Positions 1 to 11,430 of a stretch of DNA of 64,000 bases are shown here, in pieces. The position numbers were made by a program, and so were the translations under genes. The first letter of the stretch is position 1; each line of letters begins with the position of its first letter. Source of the DNA: Ehretia macrophylla (taxonomy: Eukaryota; Streptophyta; Magnoliopsida; Boraginales; Ehretiaceae). Below the pieces are notes generated by a model, which made no database searches, had not been told where the DNA came from, and saw nothing but the letters and a program-made list of their open reading frames with translations. Location: NCBI GenBank assembly GCA_037974665.1, contig CM075765.1:20628648-20692647 (forward strand). The letters are read 5' to 3'.

Positions 1-721
1 TGGTTGGTGGTTCTCGGAAACCTATGCTTTACTTCTTGGTTCATGGGTCTCGAAAACCCCTGTTCTGTGTTTTTCTTTACTTTCTTCCAACAATGGGAAG
101 GAATCCTAACTAGAAGGGGAAAGGTTTATCTTCTCAAAAAAAAAAAAAAGTCAGTCATGTTAGAGAGAGATTCTCTCAAGCTCTAGAGAAAGAAAACCCT
201 CTCAAGGTACTGCCTTTCGTTGAAGTTTTTCGCCTCTTTCATTTTCCAATTCTCTACTTTGTGCATGGTCCGTGGTTCTCGAAAAACCTGCTTTACTTCT
301 TGGTTCGAGGTTCTCGAAAAGCTCTGTTCTGTGTTTCTCTTTACCCTTTTCCTACAATGGGATGGAAACCTAACATGAAAGAGAAAAACCGTCTTCTCGA
401 ACAAAACTGCTGGAAAAAAAAGGTTAGCCTGTTTAGAGAGAGATTCTCTCAAGCTCTAGAGAGAGAAAACCCTCTCAATGTGCTGCCTTTCGCTGGTGTT
501 TTTTTGCCTCTTTCATCTTCCAATTATCTGCTTCGTGCTTGGTTTGTGCTTCTCGGAAACCTATGCTTTACTTCTTGGTTCGGGGCTCTCGAATACCTTT
601 CTTCTGTGTTTTTCGTCACCTTCTTCCCACAATGGAAATGAAACCTAACCAGAAGGAGAAAGGTTCATCTTCTCGAAAGAAAAAAAAATAGTTGGTCATG
701 TTAGAGAGAGATTATCTCAAG

Positions 722-2600
722 CTCTAGAGAGAGAAAACCCTCTCAAGGTACTGCCTTTCGCTGAAGTTTTTCGTCTCTTTCATCTTCCAATTCTCTGCTT
801 CGTGCTCAGTTTGTGGTTCTCGAAAAACCTGGTTTACTTCTGGTTTCGTGGTTCTCGAAAACCTCTATTCTGTGTTTTTCTTTATCCTCTTCCCACAATG
901 GGAAGGAAACCTAACAGGAAGGAGAAAAACCATATTCTCAAACAAAACTGCGGGAAAAAAAAGGTCAGTCAGGTTAGAGAGAGATTCTCTCAAGCTCTAG
1001 AGTGAGAAAACCCTCTGAAGGTGCTGCCTTTCGCTGATGTTTTTTCACCTATTTCATATTCCAATTCTCTGCTTCGTGCTTGGTTCATGATTCTCAAAAA
1101 GCCTTTGCTTTACTTCTTGGTTCGTTGCTCTCGAAAACCTCTATTATTTGGTTTTCTTTACCTTCTTCCCACAATGGGAAGGAAACCTAACCAGAAGGAG
1201 AAAGGTTCATCTTCTAAAAAAAAAAAAAAAGTCAGTCATGTTAGAGAGAGATTCTCTCAAGCTCTAGAGAGAGAAAACCCTTTCAAGGTACTGTCTTCCA
1301 CTGAAGTTTTTCTCCTCTTTCATCTTCCAATTCTCTGGTTCGTGCTTGGTTCATGGTTCTTGGAAAACCTACTTAACTTCTCGGTTTGTGGTTCTCGAAA
1401 ACCTCTATTCTGTGTTTCTCTTTACCCTCTTCCTACAATGGGAATGAAACCTAACATGAAGGAGAAAAACCGTTTTCTCGAACAAAATCGCTGGAAAAAA
1501 AAGGTCAGTCAGGTTAGAGAGAGATTCTCTCAAGCTCTAGAGAGAAAAAACACTCTCAAGGTGCTGCCTTTCGTTGAAGTTTTTCGCATCTATCACCTTC
1601 CAATTCTCTCCTCTGTGCTTGGTTCATGGTTCTCGGAAAACATGGTTTACTTTTGGCTTTGTGGTTCTCGAAAACCTCGGTAATGTGTTTCTCTTTCCCC
1701 TCTCCCCACAATGGGAAGGAATCCTAACAGGAAGGAAAAAAAAAGTATTCTAAAAAAAAACTGCTAGAAAAAAAAAGGTCAGTTAGGTTAGAGAGAGATT
1801 ATCTCAAGCTCTAGAGAGAGAAAACCATCTCAAGGTGCTACCTTTAGCTGATGTATTTTTGCCACTTTCATCTTCCAATTCTCTGCTTCGTGCTTGGTTC
1901 ATGGTTCTCAGAAACCTTTGCTTTACTTCTTGGTTTGTGGCTCTCGAAATCCTCTATTCTGTGCTTTTCTTTACCTTCTTCCCACAATGGGAAGGAAACA
2001 TAACCAGAAGGAGAAAGGTTCATCTTCTAAAAAAATAAAAAAAAGTCAGTCATGTTAGAGAGAGATTCTCTCAAGCTCTAGAGATAGAAAACCCTCTCAA
2101 GGTACTGCCTTCCGCTGAAGTTTTCGCCTCTTTCGTCTTCCAATTCTCTGGTTCGTGCTTGGTTCATGGTTCTCGGAAAACCTACTTAACTTCTTGGTTC
2201 GTGGTTCTCGAAAACCTCTATTCTGTGTTTCTCTTTAGCCTCTTCCTGCAATGGGAAGGAAGCTTAACATGAAGGAGAAAAACCGTCTTCTTGAACAAAA
2301 CCGCTGAAAAAAAAAGGTCAGTCAGGTTAGAGAGAGATTCTCTCAAGCTCTAGAGAGAGAAAACCATCTCAATGTGCTGCCTTTCGCTGATGATTTTTCG
2401 CCTCTTTCATCTTCCAATTATCTGCTTCGTGCTTCTCGGAAACCTATGCTTTACTTCTTGGTTCGTGGCTCTCAAAAACCTCACTTCTATGTTTTTCTTT
2501 GCCTTCTTCCCACAATAGGAAGGAAACCTAACCAGACGAAGAAAGGTTAATCTTCTCGAAAAAAAATTAGTCGGTGGTGTTAGAGGGAGATTCTCTCAAG
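722..2600. repeat. Higher-order repeat copy 1 (7 satellite units)
   Basis: Read from one type C unit to the next, the order of subtypes is A, B, A, A, B, A, C, over 1879 bp. The same order is found in the next copy. Boundaries are placed at the ctctcaag motif of the C units, an arbitrary but consistent phase. Confidence 0.75.
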
Positions 2601-4485
2601 CTCTAGAGAGAGAAAACCCTCTCAAGGTACTGACTTTCGCTGAAGTTTTTCGCCTCTTTCATCTTCAAACTCTCTGCATCGTGCTTGGTTCGTGGTTCAC
2701 ACAAAAGCTGGTTTACTTCTGGGTTCGTGGTACTCGAAAACCTCTGTCCGGTGTTTCTCTTTACCCTCTTCCCACAATAGGAAGGAAACCTAATAGGAAA
2801 GAGAAAAACCGTATTCTCAAACAAAACCACTGGAAAAAAAAGGTCAGTCAGGTTAGAGAGAGATTCTCTCAAGCTCTAGAGAGAGAAAATCCTCTCAAGG
2901 TGCTGCCTTTCGCTGATGTTTTTTCACCTCTTTCATCTTCCAATTCTCTGCTTCGTGCTTGGTTCATGGTTCTCAGAAACCTTTGCTTTACTTCTTGGTT
3001 CGTGGCTCTCGAAAACCTTTATTCTGTTCTTTTCTTTACCTTCTTCCCACAATGGGAAGGAAACCTAACCAGAAGGAGAAAGGTTGATCTTCTAAAAAAA
3101 AACAAATAGTCAGTCATGTTAGAGAGAGATTCTATAAAGCTTTAGATAGAGAAAACCCTCTCAAGGTACTGCCTTCCGCTGAAGTTTTTCTCCTCTTTCG
3201 TCTTCCAATTCTCTGGTTCGTGCTTGGTTCATGGTTCTCAGAAAACCTACTTAACTTCTTGGTTCGTGGTTCTCGAAAAACTCTATTCTGTGTTTCTCTT
3301 TACCCTCTTCCTACAATGGGATGGAAACCTAACATGAAGGAAAAAAATCGTCTTATCAAACAAAACCGCAAAAAAAAAAAAGATCAGTCATGATAAAGAG
3401 AGATTCTCTCAAGCTTTAGAGAGAGAAAACCCTTTCAAGGTACTGTCTTTCTCTGAAGTTTTTTGCCTATTTCATCTTCCAATTCTCTACTTCGTGCTTG
3501 GTTCGTGGTTCTCGAAAAACCTGGTTTACTTCTGGCTTCGTGGTTCTTGAAAACCTCTGTTCTATGTTTCTCTTTACCCTCTTCCCACAATGGAAAGGAA
3601 ACCTAACAGGATGGAGAAAAACCGTATTCTTGAACAAAACTGCTGGAAAAAAAAGGTCAGTCAAGTTAGAGAGAGATTCTCTCAAGCTCTAGAGAGAGAA
3701 AACCCTCTCAAGGTGCTGCCTTTCCCTAATGTTTTTTGCCTCTTTCATCTTCCAATTCTCTGCTTCGTGCTTGGTTCATGGTTCTCAGAAACCTTTGCTT
3801 TACTTTTTGGTGTGTGGCTCTCGAAATCCTCTATTCTCTGCTTTTCTTTACCTTCTTCCAACAATGGGAAGGAAACATAACCAGAAGGAGAAACGTTCAT
3901 CTTCTAAAAAAAAAAAAGTCAGTCATGTTAGAGAGAGATTCTCTCAAGCTCTAGAGATAGAAAACCCGCTCAAGGTACTGCCTTCCGCTGAAGTTTTTCG
4001 GCTCTTTCATCTTCCAATTCTCTGGTTCGTGCTTGGTTCATGGTTCACGGAAAACCTACGTAACTTCTTGGTTCGTGGTTCTCGAAAACCTCTATTCTAT
4101 GTTTCTCTTTAGCCTCTTCCTACAATGGGAAGGAAGCCTAACATGAAGGAGAAAAATCGTCTTCTCGAACAAAACTGCTGGAAAAAAAAGGTCAGTCAGG
4201 TTAGAGAGAGATTATATCAAGCTCTAGAGAGAGAAAACCCTCTCAATTTGTTGCCTTTCGCTGATGTTTTTTTGCCTCTTTCATCTTCCAATTATCTACT
4301 TCGTGCTTGGTTCGTGCTTCTCGGAAGCCTATGCTTTACTTCTTGGTTCGTGGCTCTCGAAAACCTCACTTCTATGTTTTTCTTTGCCTTCATCCGACAA
4401 TGGGTAGGAAACCTAACCAGAAGAAGAAAGGTTAATCTTCTCGAAAAAAAAATAGTCGGTCATGTTAGAGGGAGATTCTCTCAAG
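2601..4485. repeat. Higher-order repeat copy 2 (7 satellite units)
   Basis: Same subtype order as copy 1 (A, B, A, A, B, A, C) over 1885 bp. The fourth unit is a recognisable A variant (near 3410) in which the A-type arm ends in a longer A-tract; the same variant recurs at the same place in copy 3 (near 5290). Confidence 0.75.
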
Positions 4486-5851
4486 CTCTAGAGAAAGAAA
4501 ACCCTCTCAAGGTATTGACTTTCGCTGAAGTTTTCCGCCTCTTTCATCATCGAATTCTCTACTTCGTGCTTGGTCGTGGTTCACAGAAAACCTGGTTTAC
4601 TTCTGGGTTCGTGGTACTCGAAAACCTCTGTCCGATGTTTCTCTTTACCCTCTTCCCACAATGCGAAGGAAACCTAATAGGAAGGAGAAAAACCGTATTC
4701 ACGAACAAAACCACTGGAAAAAAAAAGGTCAGTCAGGTTAGAGAGAGATTCTCTCATGCTCTAGAGAGAGAAAACCCTCTCAAGGTGCTGCCTTTCTTTG
4801 ATGTATTTTCACCTCTTTCATCTTCCAATTCTCTGCTTCGTGCTTGGTTCATGGTTCTCAGAAACCTTTGCTTTACTTCTTGGTTCGTGGCTCTCGAAAA
4901 CCTCTACTCTGTATTTTTCTTTACCTTCTTCCCACAATGGGATGGAAACCTAACCAGAAGGAGAAAGGTTCATCTTCTAACAAAAAAAAAAAGTCAGTCA
5001 TGTTAGAGAGAGATTCTCTCAAGCTTTAGATAGAGAAAACCCTCTCAAGGTACTGCCTTCCGCTGAAGTTTTTCTCCTCTTTCGTCTTCCAATTATCTGG
5101 TTCGTGCTTGGTTCATGGTTCTCGGAAAACCTACTTAACTTCTTGGTTCGTGGTTCTCGAAAAACTCTATTCTGTGCTTCTCTTTACCCTCTTCCTACAA
5201 TGGGATAGAAACCTAACATGAAGGAAAAAATACCGTCTTATCGAACAAAACCACAAAAAAAGGTCAGTCAGGTTAAAGAGAGATTCGCTAAAGCTTTAGA
5301 GAGAGAAAACCCTCTCAAGGTACTGCGTTTCTCTGAAGTTTTTCACCTCTTTCATTTTCCAATTCTCTACTTCGTGCTTGGTTCGTGGTTCTCGGAAAAC
5401 CTGGTTTACTTCTGGCTTCGTGGTTCTCGAAGACCTCTGTTCTGTGTTTCTTTTTACCCTCTTCCCACAATGGGAAGGAAACCTAACAGGAAGGAGAAAA
5501 ACTGTATTTTCGAACAAAATCGCTGGAAAAAAAAAGGTCGGTCAAGTTAGAGAGAGATTCTCTCAAGCTCTAGAGAGAGAAAACCCTCTCAAGGTACTGC
5601 CTTTCCCTAATGTTTTTTCGCTTCTTTCATCTTCCAATTCTCTGCTTCGTGCTTGGTTCATGGTTCTCAGAAACCTTTGCTTTACTTCTCGGTTTGTGGC
5701 TCTCAAAAATCTCTATTTTGTGTTTTTCTTTACCTTCTTCCCACAATGGGAAGGAAACCTAACCAGAAGGAGAAAGGCTCATCTTCTAAAAAAAAAAAAA
5801 AAGTCAGCCATGTTAGAGAGAGATTCTTTCAAGCTCTAGAGAGAGAAAACC
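4486..5851. repeat. Higher-order repeat copy 3, left part (continues at 15238-15765)
   Basis: Units A, B, A variant, A and B are present before element 1 interrupts. The missing A and C units follow directly on the far side, with their type C end at 15765. Removing element 1 and one target copy gives a period of 1889 bp, in line with 1879 and 1885. The heptamer therefore existed before the insertion. Confidence 0.7.
5847..5851. repeat. Target site duplication of element 1, left copy
   Basis: The five bases aaacc directly precede the TG of the left LTR and recur at 15238-15242 directly after the CA of the right LTR. A 5-bp duplication is usual for gypsy integrases. The site is satellite sequence (gagagaaaacc/ctctcaagg). 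Confidence 0.95.
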
Positions 5852-6361
5852 TGTCACGCCCCGACCCGACCCCGTAAAAGGCCAAGCCCGGACCCGACAC
5901 ACGGACGGAGTCTCCTCTGTACCGCGGACGATCCGAAAACCCTAAAAACAATATAATACTTGCGAAAGCCATAAAATAATCAAAACAAGCCAACTTTCTA
6001 TAAAACATACATTTCTTATTATCCAACTTTCCAAACCAAAAATGATATGCATACTACACAAGTACATATGCCACTAAACCATTAGCCATTAGCATGCATT
6101 TCTTCACTAGTCATCCGAGTATAAGTTTACAATTTACAAACTTAATCCATTACAACATAAGACCATTAAAGGTCTCAACTAGAAAATATATACAAGGCTA
6201 CAAGCCTCAAAATTAAACGACCTCCACGCAATATACATAACAAGCAAGGTTCGCACAAAACTAGTAACCAACCACCAGCAAAGCAGGGAAGTGCCATCAC
6301 GGAAACACCTCCACCTGCTCCTCCTCCTCAATTACCTCTAGAGGGTCTGCTTCAACTACTC

Positions 6362-6407
6362 CTGTAAAAACATGGTATAGAAAGGAATGAGCAAAAACTA
6401 TTGCTCA
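6362..6407 (-). promoter_or_regulatory. LTR hairpin and acceptor-like site, element 1 3' LTR
   Basis: On the minus strand TGAGCAA (6401-6407) pairs with TTGCTCA (6388-6394) across a 6-base loop. A pyrimidine-rich stretch follows and then acag/gag, with AG at 6362-6363. The arrangement repeats in the solo LTR and the non-coding element with different stem bases. Role inferred only. Confidence 0.5.
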
Positions 6408-6599
6408 GCGAGGGCAATTGGTCTCAAGGACAGAGATGAGAGGAGTATGCAATGCAATTAGCCAAACAATACATACAAATCATATAAGTTACCTCCAAAG
6501 CCAACAATAAAGCAAGGCATTTATTTAAAGCTGCAAACACTCAATTAAAGGATACGATACTCTTTTCACGAGCAACTTTCAAACACGAATTCAATGACG

Positions 6600-6795
6600 A
6601 CGCGCCGGCCCAAACAACCTTATAACACCAGTTTGGAATACCCCGGAAGTATCCATCAATCCTACGACCCAAATCTCCCTGGGAGGCAACCCAAGCGAGA
6701 AAGGGAATAGCAGCGGAGCTAGAGCAACCAACACTGGCAACCCAAGGCTACCCAGAGAGGCCCATCACCCACACACGAGACACTATGCAATGCAA
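6600..6795 (-). other. GC-rich structured core of the LTR (element 1, 3' LTR)
   Basis: Read on the minus strand this begins gcattgcatagtg and contains ctattccctt, the CTCCCAGGGAG dyad and tttgggtcgtagg. The same ordered words occur in the solo LTR, the non-coding element and element 3. It lies between the donor-like and acceptor-like sites. It may form RNA structure; function unknown. Confidence 0.5.
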
Positions 6796-7630
6796 GACTC
6801 GATACAAGACAATAAACAAGCGATAAACAAGCGATAAAGCCACACGTGGGAGAATAACAAAGTAGGTTACTCTCGCACGCAATAGCAGCAATTTGATAAG
6901 CAATTCAATCCAAAACAACTCAAACAAGTAATTCAAGTAATTCTAAGCATTCTATAAGCATAAAGACAAGTAAACACACAAAAACACAAATCGGCCCCAA
7001 CTGTCAAAATGCTACCATTTCCAAACGAGCCACGAGTTCTGGAAACCGAGTTCGCCAACCCTCCTAGGTCACCATAAGGCACGTCTAAAGACCCCAAAAC
7101 CTCACTTTACCCTAGAACTCGCGCAAAGCCCCGATTTCCCCCTTTCTCGTTTGAACTACAACTACAACAACCAAACACCCAACCAACGCCATAATCGTAC
7201 CAAAAGTGCTTCCATGGCTTCCCGAAGCAATGTCAACACGCAAAACGAGAAAACGCCAAAGTCGACCTAAACGACCCCGACTTTCCCAAAGGCTTAATTC
7301 TCATTTTTTTCACTATGCAACCCAAACAAACCACACATTTTAGCATTCTAGCATACCTAGCACGTTTCTACATCAACGGAAAGCATAACAGCGCAACTTC
7401 AACGTTTCAAGGTTTTACTATTCACAAAACACTATTCATTCCACAATTCAAGTTGCAATCACAACATTTAACCGCATAAAATGTTACAAAGCCATAAATA
7501 CATGTTCTACAAATGCTAAGGAACATTCTAGAAGCATCAAATTGCTTTAAATAACGATCTACGGATAAATCTAAAAATTGACAAAGTTAACAAACACAAC
7601 GTATAAATGCGCAAATAACATGCTTCCCTC

Positions 7631-7632
7631 AC
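7631..7632 (-). promoter_or_regulatory. Splice-donor-like site in LTR (element 1, 3' LTR)
   Basis: On the minus strand CCTAAG/GTGAGGG fits the plant donor consensus (AG/GTRAG). It lies about 185 bp downstream of TTAAATAAG (+ strand 7809-7817). The equivalent in the right LTR is at 14728-14729. It is conserved in four other LTR groups here. Splicing is not shown by the sequence. Confidence 0.45.
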
Positions 7633-7808
7633 CTTAGGTACTCCTAGTCGCTAGGAAAACAACGTTGGTTGCCTCAGAAATCACCCCGCACGAGCACACG
7701 CGAAGATTGATCGTTTGGAAGGTTGAAAGGTTTTTTTTTTTCTCTAAGGAAGCTCACGACCTGCTGCTGGTTTTGCTGCTATTTTTATTTTATTTTGCTT
7801 AGTTTTAA

Positions 7809-7877
7809 CTTATTTAAGGGTCAAATGGTCAAAGGGTCAAAGAGGTAAGTCAAACTACTTATAATCTTGGTCAAAGG
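7809..7877 (-). promoter_or_regulatory. TATA-like box with TTGAC cluster (element 1, 3' LTR)
   Basis: On the minus strand about five TTTGAC boxes lie in roughly 60 bp just upstream of TTAAATAAG (7809-7817). TTGAC[C/T] is the known core of WRKY-factor W-boxes. The position relative to the donor-like site suggests the LTR promoter. Inference from motif and position. Confidence 0.5.
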
Positions 7878-8141
7878 GCCCTATTTTGCGCGTTTTAAAG
7901 CCGTTTCAGTTAAGGTAAGTTCAATTAAAGTTAGCAACAATTAAAATATAAAATTTAAGTCGTCTAAATACTAGTTTCACTATTTGCTGACGACTGGAAC
8001 TCGTTATCTAGCTATCGCTCCTTAAATGCAATGCACGTTGCATCGGCGAGAAAGTAACAGTTAATTCACAAAGAATTTAAGGAAATATAATTTTCAAAAT
8101 AATAAACAAAGAAAATTCACATTCCGGGCTCGGGTATTACA

Positions 8142-8154
8142 CCCTCTCCCCCTT
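8142..8154 (-). other. Polypurine tract, element 1
   Basis: On the minus strand aagggggagaggg directly abuts the TG of the 3' LTR. This is the primer for plus-strand DNA synthesis in LTR elements. Element 3 has the identical tract and the non-coding element a near-identical one. Confidence 0.93.
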
Positions 8155-11100
8155 AAAACAATTGCACCCACGCAATTCTTACCTGGTCAACAAACAACTC
8201 CGGATACTGATCCCGAACTTGGTCCTCTCTTTCCTAAGTCGCTTCCTCAAACCCATGATGATTCCACAGAACCTTTACTAACGGAATACTCTTCCTGCGA
8301 AGCTCCTGAATCTTCCGATCCACAATTCTAATTGGTTTATCTTCGTAGGACAACTTTTCTTCAATCTGCAAAGGCTCTGGTTCAAGTACATGTGAAGGGT
8401 CTGGATGATACTTCTACAACATAGACACGTGGAACACATCGTGCAGTCTCGACAAGCTCGGAGGCAAAGCTAATCGATAAGCCAAAGGACCTACCTTTTC
8501 GGTGATCTCATACGGACCCACATACCTGGGACTAAGCTTCCCACTCTTACCGTGCCGAATCAATCCCTTCCGTGGAGAAATCTTAAGAAACACCCAATCT
8601 CCCAAATCAAACTTAAGATCTCGACGGTGCTTATCCGCATAACTCTTCTGACGACTCTGAGCTGTAAGCATACGCTGGCGAATAAGGTGAACATTATCTA
8701 CCATCTTAATCATCTCAGGTAACACAGTCGGATCAACTGTTCTCATCTCTCCAACCTCTTCCCAAAGTCAAGCACACATGCCCGAAGCATGTCTTCCAAG
8801 ATCCTAATGGTTCTCTCAGACTGTCCATCAGTTTGCGGATGATATGCAGTACTGAAGCTCAACTTAGTTCCCATGGCCTCTTGCAACTTCTGCCAAAAAC
8901 GAGATCTGAATCTGGGATCCCTATCTGACACTATACTCTGTGGTACTCCATGCAATCTCACAATATTAGCAACATACAATTCAGCTAGCTTATCAAGGCT
9001 ATCCTGTTTGTTCACGGGAATAAAATGTGTTACTTTAGTCAAGCGGTCCACAACAACCCAAACAGAATCACATCCTCTCGGAGATCTAGGAAGATCGGTC
9101 ACAAGGTCCATTGTTATATGTACCCACTTCCATTGCGGAATCGACAATGGCTATAGAAGTCCGGCTGGCCTCTGATGCTCAACTTTAACCCTCTGACAAG
9201 TCAAACATCTGGATACATACCCAGCAATCTCTCTCTTCATATTGTTGCACCAGAAGTGTTGCTTCAAATCTCTATACATCTTAGTACTGCCCGGGTGAAT
9301 CGTATACCTCGAATTATGTGCCTCGGACAGGATCTCATTCTTCAAAGTCGGATCACTAGGAACACATACTCTGTCACTGAATCTGAAGATGCCATCTGCA
9401 TGCAATTTAAACTCCGACTCTCCCCCTTTAGCTTTTTCTTGGATCTTCAAGATGTGAGGATCAGTCTTCTGAGCCTCTTTGATCTGAGCTAGCAATCCTG
9501 ACTGAATCTGTAAACTAGCAAACCGAATCCCTACCTCAGTAGCTTCTGGTTTCCATGAACAAATTTTTTCCAAAGTTTCCCAGTCCTTGATAATCAAGCT
9601 TGCAACAGTAGCCTTTCGGCTCAAAGCATCAGCAACAACATTTGCCTTACCTGGCACATAGTTAATAGAACAATTATAACCACCCAATAGCTCTAGCCAT
9701 CTCCGCTGCCTCATATTCAGATCCTTCTGTGAAAACAAATACTTGAGACTCTTGTGGTCGGTAAATATTTCAAATCTGCAACCCCACAAGTAGTGACGCC
9801 ACTTCTTCAAAGCAAACACAACTGCAGCTAACTCAAGATCATGTGTAGGGTAATTGACTTCATAAGGTTTCAATTTCCTAGAAGCATAGGCAATCACCTT
9901 ACCATTCTGCATTAAAACACAGCCCAATCATTCTTTAGATGCATCACTGTAGACAACAAAGTTCTCTGTTCCCTCAGGTAAAGCTAGTATAGGAGCTGTA
10001 GTTAGTCTCTTCTTCAATTCTTGGAAACTGGATTCACATTTAGCATCCCAGTTGTAAGCAACTTTCTTCCGAGTCAACTGGCTCAAAGGTCCAGAAATTT
10101 TAGAAAAGTCTTTAACAAATCTCCGGTAGTAACCAGCCAATCCAAGAAAACTCCGAATCTCTGGCACCGTCTCAGGTCTCTTCCAAGCTGAGACAACTTC
10201 AATCTTAGCTGGATCCACTGAAATTCCTCGATCTGAAATGATATGGCCTAGAAAAGATATCTGGTTCAACCAGAACTCACACTTGCTGAATTTAGCAAAA
10301 AGCTTGTTTTCCTGCAAAGTCTGAAGCACAATCCCCAAGTGTTGCTCATGTTCAGCCTCATTCTTCGAATACACTAAAATGTCGTCAATGAAGATCACGA
10401 CAAACTGATCAAGGTAAGGCCGAAAAACCCTCTGCATCAAGTCCATGAATTCGGCTGGTGCATTCATCAAACCAAACGGCAAAACAACAAACTCATAGTG
10501 GCCATATCTAGTCCTGAATGCCATCTTTGGTATATCGTCACTCCGAATTCTAAGTTGATAGTAACCCTGCCTCAAGTCAAATTTGGAGTAAACACTCACA
10601 CCCTGCAACTGGTCAAACAATTCTTCAATCAACGGCAAGGGGTATTTGTTCTTAATTGTGACTTGATTAAGTTCCCTGTAATCAATGCATAACCGTAGTG
10701 TGCCGTCTTTCTTTCTCACAAACAACACAGGTGCACCCCACGGCGAAGAACTAGGTTGTATAAACCCTTTCTCAAGCAAGTTCTGAAGCTGAATTTTTAA
10801 CTCCTGAAGTTCAACCGATGCCATCCTATAAGGACTCCTAGAAATTGGCGCAGTGCCTGGTACAAGATCAATCACAAACTCAATCTCCCTATCCGGTGGT
10901 AAACCCGGTAATTCCTCGGGAAATACACCAGGGAAGTCTCTAACAATCAGAACCTCATTCAGACTCAACTTATCAGCAGGCTGATTGATCAAATAGGCTA
11001 AGTAAGCTTCACAACCCCTATTCAACAACTTAGAAGTCTTGATCGCTGATAAAAGTGGAATGCGGGCAGCCCTGCAGTTCCCAACAATCTCTAGTACCGG

Positions 11101-11430
11101 TAGGTCAGGGACCTTAAGATAAACGATCTTTGTTCTACAATCCAACTGTGCATAATACTTTCCCAACCAGTCCATTCCCAAAATGATTTCAAAGTCACGG
11201 AATGGTAATATAATTAAATCAGCAGGAAATTTACGGTTCTCTATACATATATCACAAGATTTGCAAATAGACTCAGCAACAAATTTTGTACCCAAAGGAG
11301 TACTAACTTCAACTTCATGAGGCAAATTATCAATGCAAACATTCACAGATCGTGCACATGCAGGAGTTATAAACGAATGTGTAGCTCCAGGATCAATCAA
11401 AACTTTAACTGGCTGAGTATTGAGAAGAAA
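8153..11430 (-). pseudogene. Element 1 pol: protease, RT, RNase H, integrase, chromodomain-like tail (fossil)
   Basis: Minus-strand pol in typical gypsy order, continuous with gag in one frame at its start. The protease active-site motif DPGATHSF lies near 11.37-11.40 kb. The reverse transcriptase has CIDYRELN near 10.68 kb and the catalytic FIDDIL near 10.39 kb. RNase H follows with VYSDAS near 9.94 kb and [10 protein letters not shown] near 9.75 kb. The integrase zinc finger is near 9.2-9.3 kb, and its core has VVDRLTK near 9.03 kb, SDRDPRF near 8.92 kb and [10 protein letters not shown] near 8.83 kb. The C-terminal LHDVFHVSML (about 8.43 kb) leads to a chromodomain-like tail near 8.2-8.35 kb. 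The gag-pol region as a whole has about three or four breaks and is a fossil. The boundary with gag is approximate because the two are fused. Confidence 0.9.

Larger units (their letters stand above)
1..5851. repeat. Tandem satellite, block 1 (about 270-bp units, heptameric higher-order repeat)
   Basis: Head-to-tail units recur every 266-274 bp; for example the motif ctctcaag ends at 180, 453, 721, 994, 1261, 1534, 1808, 2075, 2347, 2600, 2873 and 3139. Each unit runs in fixed order through a GAGAGATTCTCTC dyad, a pyrimidine-rich middle, a 36-bp internal direct duplication beginning cttggttcgtgg, a CTTCCCACAATGGGAAG dyad, and an A-tract of 8-20 bases. Three subtypes are clear. Type A has aacaaaaccgctgg before the A-tract and ends gtcagtcagg (about 273 bp). 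Type B has only the A-tract and ends gtcagtcatg (about 267 bp). Type C ends tagtcggtcatg. The array continues left of the window. I do not recognise the family. The open frames seen in it are not treated as genes. Confidence 0.97.
5852..8141 (-). repeat. Element 1, 3' LTR (left side in window)
   Basis: 2290 bp. In element orientation it starts TGTAATACCCGAGCCCGG, directly after the purine tract, and ends GGGGCGTGACA. It matches 12950-15237 almost throughout. It carries TTGAC boxes (+ strand GGTCAAA) near 7818-7877, a TATA-like TTAAATAAG, a donor-like GTGAGGG, a GC-rich structured core near 6600-6795 and a hairpin at 6388-6407. It contains a block of about 390 bp near its end that the LTR of element 3 does not have. 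Confidence 0.96.

Noticed and set aside
280-330. Heat-shock-element-like TTCnnGAA words in each unit (ttctcgaaaacc)
   Set aside because: Only isolated two-part dyads, not the three contiguous parts needed; explained by the 36-bp duplication.
470-480. Plant telomere-like word AAACCCT in every satellite unit
   Set aside because: Only one copy per unit and never in tandem, so it is not a telomeric tract.
4125-5006. 293-codon open frame in the satellite, and the many similar frames of 60-195 codons
   Set aside because: They lie in tandem repeats, overlap open frames in other phases and on the other strand, start and stop with A-tract length changes, and show no known domain.
5386-5402. CENP-B-box-like match in the satellite (gttcgtggttctcgg)
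   Set aside because: TTCG and CGG are at the right spacing, but two essential positions differ. Plants have no established CENP-B box, so the match may be chance.
1-5851. Possible CRISPR-like or rDNA spacer array
   Set aside because: The units are adjoining tandem copies without unique spacers, and no rRNA or tRNA sequence is present.
5829-6026. Short open frames at LTR ends (also near 12882-13124 and 57634-57873)
   Set aside because: They are the same LTR end read three times, cross element/satellite or element/leader junctions, and match no protein.
9175-9492. Open frames antisense to gag-pol in elements 1 and 3 (also near 11317-11904 and 58685-59071)
   Set aside because: They are mirror frames of conserved pol and gag sequence, with no independent support.
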